DNA of 64,000 bases from Candidatus Vecturithrix granuli (GTDB taxonomy: Bacteria; Moduliflexota; Moduliflexia; Moduliflexales; Moduliflexaceae): positions 136,903-200,902 of the forward strand of contig DF820471.1 of the NCBI GenBank assembly GCA_000739535.1. Direction: 5' to 3'. The translations under genes and the position numbers were made by a program. The notes under the pieces were generated by a model that was not told where the DNA came from, did no database searches, and saw nothing but the letters and a program-made list of their open reading frames with translations. Shown here piece after piece: positions 61,158 through 64,000 of this stretch (positions are counted from its first letter, which is position 1; the number at the start of each line of letters is the position of its first letter).

Positions 61158-62483
61158 TTAAGAAAGGCTTTCCTTCATCAACTCTCTCTCTATTGCAGAG
61201 GGTTTGATGTAGGAACGAGAAATATTTTGAAAATCATCGAAGAAATTTTCTGACTGAAAGCTGAGTCCCATAAACGTACAAATCACGAAAGGGTAGGCTC
61301 TCCAATCAAAATGCAGATCGACAGAGTGAATTTTATAAATCATGAGCACAAATACTCCGATCAGAAAAAATCCCATGATTTCTTTCACGCCTAACCAGAG
61401 AAGCACGATGAGGCCAAAAAATATGACAAAGGTCATCGTTTTTTCAACCTCGCTGCGCCCCAGAATGTGCGTGGAAACAAGGCTCAGAAGATAGACATTG
61501 ACGCAGATCATCACGATATTGGTAAAATTGGTTGGGCGCGGCATATAATTCCTGACAGAGAGCGCGCCATAAATAAATAGTCCAGTGATCACTGCTACAA
61601 ATTGCGGGGTCACAAAGTGTGTTTGCTGAGCAACTTTCGTGAAAAACGGAAGAGAAAGCCCTAAAAACCGTTCTGAAACGCTCGATGTCCAGAACGAGCC
61701 AAAAATACATGCCGCGATTGTAAAGAGGAGGGCTAAGACTTTTTTTACGACCGGGTTGATATCCTCCTGCCCCCACAAAAATGAAAATCCGTAAAAGAAC
61801 GCTTTGATCCAGTAAACCAGACTGAATTTTGTCGCTTTTTTCTGCTCGTCTATCGCGTGTGCAATCTCGCCTAACACTTTTCCTTCAAATTCCGGATTAA
61901 TCCCCTGATAATTGGCATAATTTTCGATCAAGGCCGAGGCTCGCTTGAGGCTTGATCTATTCGTAAAATCCGAGACAATCTCAGGAATCTTTTCTTCTCT
62001 GACGGTTCTCAGAAATTCTTGAGAAATTTTGAGATGGCTGACGTGTAAAAACTCCTGTATTTTCGCGTTCTCTTCTTCAGTAATCACGTTATCGGCATCA
62101 GCGACTTTGATCAGCAGCTTCAAAATCGCGATTTTTTCAGATCGCGTAAACGCATTTAACAGGTAAGGCTTGACCGTAAATTTTTTCGATGTTTTGTTTG
62201 GTGGAGTGTTTTGGCTGTGTGCTTCAGGTGGAGCGTTGCGAGTCTGTGCTTCAGATGGCTTGATCTGACAGACAGCCCCTCTCTGTTCAAAGGCTTTTTG
62301 ATATTTCAGAGCGGCCTGATAATCAAGATTCGTCTTGATTGTGACAGGATTCCCTGTAAACAGATACTCACATTTTTCAACCGGGAGTTTAAACAAGGCG
62401 GCAATGTTGTTCTTGACCGTTTCGATCTGTTGGCCTGGCTGAATTTCCCCTGAAAACATAACGGTATATTGTTCTCCACGCAT
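61158..62483 (-). CDS. Membrane protein with TerB-like domain, cassette gene 2
   Basis: 441 residues in three parts. Residues 1-75 (YTVMFSGEIQPGQQIETVKNNIAALFKLP and QKAFEQRGAVCQI) form a small domain seen at the N-terminus of other bacterial membrane proteins. Residues about 108-210 are a helical TerB-like domain (SEKIAILKLLIKVADADNVITEEE, with the Asp/Glu cluster of the family). Residues about 225-425 carry seven or eight membrane segments. AAGGAAA precedes the ATG. TerB-like domains occur in stress and phage-defence contexts. Function here is unknown. Confidence 0.8.
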   Translation of the reverse strand: MRGEQYTVMFSGEIQPGQQIETVKNNIAALFKLPVEKCEYLFTGNPVTIKTNLDYQAALKYQKAFEQRGAVCQIKPSEAQTRNAPPEAHSQNTPPNKTSKKFTVKPYLLNAFTRSEKIAILKLLIKVADADNVITEEENAKIQEFLHVSHLKISQEFLRTVREEKIPEIVSDFTNRSSLKRASALIENYANYQGINPEFEGKVLGEIAHAIDEQKKATKFSLVYWIKAFFYGFSFLWGQEDINPVVKKVLALLFTIAACIFGSFWTSSVSERFLGLSLPFFTKVAQQTHFVTPQFVAVITGLFIYGALSVRNYMPRPTNFTNIVMICVNVYLLSLVSTHILGRSEVEKTMTFVIFFGLIVLLWLGVKEIMGFFLIGVFVLMIYKIHSVDLHFDWRAYPFVICTFMGLSFQSENFFDDFQNISRSYIKPSAIERELMKESLS

Positions 62484-62495
62484 AGCAGGTTTTCC

Positions 62496-63734
62496 TTATG
62501 CTGCTTTCTCCGGTTGTAAGATATAATGTCCTTCAACAAGGCAATCTGCTGGTAATTGAGCTATCTTCTGTTCTAATTCCGATGGGGTGATCTTGTACGT
62601 GGCTAACATCTCATATTGAGAAATATACCCTTCAAAGATGTTGTTCCGGGCGACAAATTTCTGTAAGGTCGGAATAATGATGTTTTTCTCTTTTTCTAAT
62701 CCAACGCCAATCGCCCGATTTAATCCTCCCCCTGTTGTAAAGGTTTGCCATCTACTTTTGTACCAGGGCTCATCAATTTTTTTACGGAATTCATCAATCC
62801 ATTCATAACCTTTCTTCTCAGCGTTGGCAAAATCCAACCAACTCACTAAGGCTGAGATGGGGACATCTTCAGCAAAGTCGCTTGCCAGAAATCGTTCGGG
62901 ATACTGCCCAAGTAACAGATCATTGGTAATACGATGAGCCTGTTCTTGCCAGACTGTTGCAAGTTCTTCAATCTCTTGCCGCGCAATATCGTGCATCCCA
63001 AGTTCAGCCGTACAACGGGTGTATGCTAAGGCAGTTAAGGCGAAATATTCTTCATTCGCGGCGACCGTCTCCAGGGTATTGGCATGCGCGAATAATTCTT
63101 TATATTTTTCATTCAGTTTCATGAGGGTTTGGCGCCGGTCGCTCAAAATTTTATTGCGAATATTGATATCGTGCATTTCTCCAACCTTGAGTAAATCCTT
63201 CAACGCTGCGCGTAATTCTGCTCGTTCACTCAGTTCTAAAAATTCTCGAATCGCTTTCACATCCTTCTGAATCTCTTTTAAATTGTTATCAATGGTGTTT
63301 AGTTTCTTATTGATGACGAGAAACCCGATGCTGCTGACCGCCAAACTCAGCCCGGACAGTAAGGCTGTTCCGGCAGCAAAGTGAAGCACATTGCGCGTGG
63401 CCTGGGATAATGAGGTGACCTGACTTGATAATTTCATTAACTGATATGAATTGAAGGAGTTCAGTATTGATAACGAGTTGATTTGTGTGCCTAATACGTT
63501 CACTGCTCCGGAGAGATGGTGAAGTTGGAAATTTGCGATCACTCCTGGCAGAAAGTCCAAGCCAGGGATCATATTTGAGACCGCCGGCAGAAGATGAGCG
63601 ACAATTTGTCCTCCCCGTGCCGTACCGGTCGCATAACGAATAACCCCGCCTGTCAACGCATATTGACCTGTTACCAATCCTGCCAAGTACTTGTATGGAA
63701 TTGCGTTTGCAATGACCCAACCAGGAAATATCAT
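62496..63734 (-). CDS. Unknown protein with central hydrophobic segment, cassette gene 1
   Basis: 412 residues. The N-terminal 110 residues are mildly hydrophobic and Gly/Ala-rich, then a membrane segment (about 118-141), then a coiled coil (about 143-170: NTIDNNLKEIQKDVKAIREF) and a helical soluble C-terminal half. This coil-membrane-coil arrangement is like helical pore-forming or membrane-bound proteins, but I recognise no family. AGGAGGGAG lies seven bases before the ATG at 63734, so the longer frame is rejected. It heads a run of four same-strand genes (63734 down to 60226). Confidence 0.78.
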   Translation of the reverse strand: MIFPGWVIANAIPYKYLAGLVTGQYALTGGVIRYATGTARGGQIVAHLLPAVSNMIPGLDFLPGVIANFQLHHLSGAVNVLGTQINSLSILNSFNSYQLMKLSSQVTSLSQATRNVLHFAAGTALLSGLSLAVSSIGFLVINKKLNTIDNNLKEIQKDVKAIREFLELSERAELRAALKDLLKVGEMHDINIRNKILSDRRQTLMKLNEKYKELFAHANTLETVAANEEYFALTALAYTRCTAELGMHDIARQEIEELATVWQEQAHRITNDLLLGQYPERFLASDFAEDVPISALVSWLDFANAEKKGYEWIDEFRKKIDEPWYKSRWQTFTTGGGLNRAIGVGLEKEKNIIIPTLQKFVARNNIFEGYISQYEMLATYKITPSELEQKIAQLPADCLVEGHYILQPEKAA

Positions 63735-64000
63735 ATCACACTCCCTCCTGATGTTCTGTATGTTGAATGGTGTAAAAAAGTACATCGCCTGCGGCGAAAA
63801 GATGAGCGCAGGAGTAACAACACTTTTTCATTGGATGCTGAAAGACCAGAGAATCTCAGGCGGTGTAATCCCTGTAAACAGGGCAGAAGTAAACCGGCAC
63901 AATGGCCGGCCGGAGAACTGCGGAACAGGCGCGTCGAATTTACATGAAAAATTAACTTGCGGAATGTCGGCTGATTATGATGACCTTTTCGGGAGGGGGG
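63735..64000. other. Right-end gap
   Basis: No convincing gene. It must hold the promoter of the four-gene cassette. GCCTGCGGCGAAAAGAT (63787-63803) recalls the words at 51.4 kb, and GGCACAATGGCCGGCCGG near 63896-63913 is locally palindromic. Short frames near 63905-64000 cannot be judged because the window ends. Confidence 0.35.

Noticed and set aside
63594..63947. 117-codon frame at the right end
   Set aside because: It overlaps the start of a well-supported opposite-strand gene and has no ribosome site or known motif.

Overview
The window looks like a chromosomal segment of a Gram-negative, probably anaerobic, uncultivated bacterium. Seen: lipoprotein and Sec signal sequences, mreBCD, a PpiD-type periplasmic chaperone, a soluble lytic transglycosylase, a ferredoxin-dependent 2-oxoacid oxidoreductase, carbohydrate ABC transporters and large multidomain signalling proteins. 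The overall style (many sugar ABC systems, hybrid kinases, unusual domain fusions) reminds me of candidate phylum KSB3/Modulibacteria, but that is an impression and not shown by the sequence. There is no phage, insertion sequence or CRISPR array. One tRNA (Val, CAC) is present.

Layout. 1-2.1 kb: end of a ribose-type ABC operon and a polyol-type SDR dehydrogenase. 2.2-7.9 kb (minus strand): GNAT, GreA, and an envelope polysaccharide group (FAD oxidoreductase, WecA-like transferase, sugar nucleotidyltransferase), then an adenosine-specific-kinase family protein. 7.9-8.4 kb: an array of palindromic repeats. 8.5-9.5 kb: PfkB sugar kinase. 9.5-14.5 kb (minus): 2-oxoacid:ferredoxin oxidoreductase operon with ferredoxin, P-loop ATPase, zinc-ribbon protein and 3-hydroxyacyl-CoA dehydrogenase. 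15-20 kb: complete CUT1 sugar ABC transporter. 20-27 kb: DUF6485 protein, beta-helix lipoprotein, NtrC-type regulator, and divergent from it two hybrid histidine kinase proteins. 27-31 kb: ECF sigma factor, rhomboid protease, HEAT-repeat protein. 31-35 kb (minus): mreB-mreC-mreD followed by an HtrA-like protein without a recognisable catalytic triad. 35-43 kb: PpiD, then an acyl-CoA ligase fused to a Roadblock/LC7-like domain, and a REC-cNMP-patatin protein. 43-52.8 kb: phosphodiesterase, Slt, M23 peptidase, an unknown 493-residue protein, M48 protease, glycine-zipper lipoprotein, MoaC, J-domain protein. 53-57.5 kb: a tiny Cys-rich gene coupled to mutL, tRNA-Val, RuvX/YqgF, RqcH/NFACT. 57.5-64 kb: accessory region with a cupin, a DUF433/DUF5615 toxin-antitoxin-like pair, an HNH nuclease, and a four-gene cassette of unknown membrane proteins, one with a TerB-like domain.

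The themes are envelope growth (MreBCD, Slt, M23, WecA), lipid turnover under signal control (ligase-LC7 and REC-cNMP-patatin) and sugar uptake. Two families of dispersed inverted repeats run through the intergenic spaces: a family of near-identical hairpins with core AAACC(A/G)GGTTT at gene ends, and larger palindromes built on CGCGAAACTCCAGTTTCGCG. The best candidates for undescribed biology are the ligase-LC7 fusion, the pseudo-HtrA beside mreBCD, the duplicated insertion in MreC, and the four-gene membrane cassette at the right end.
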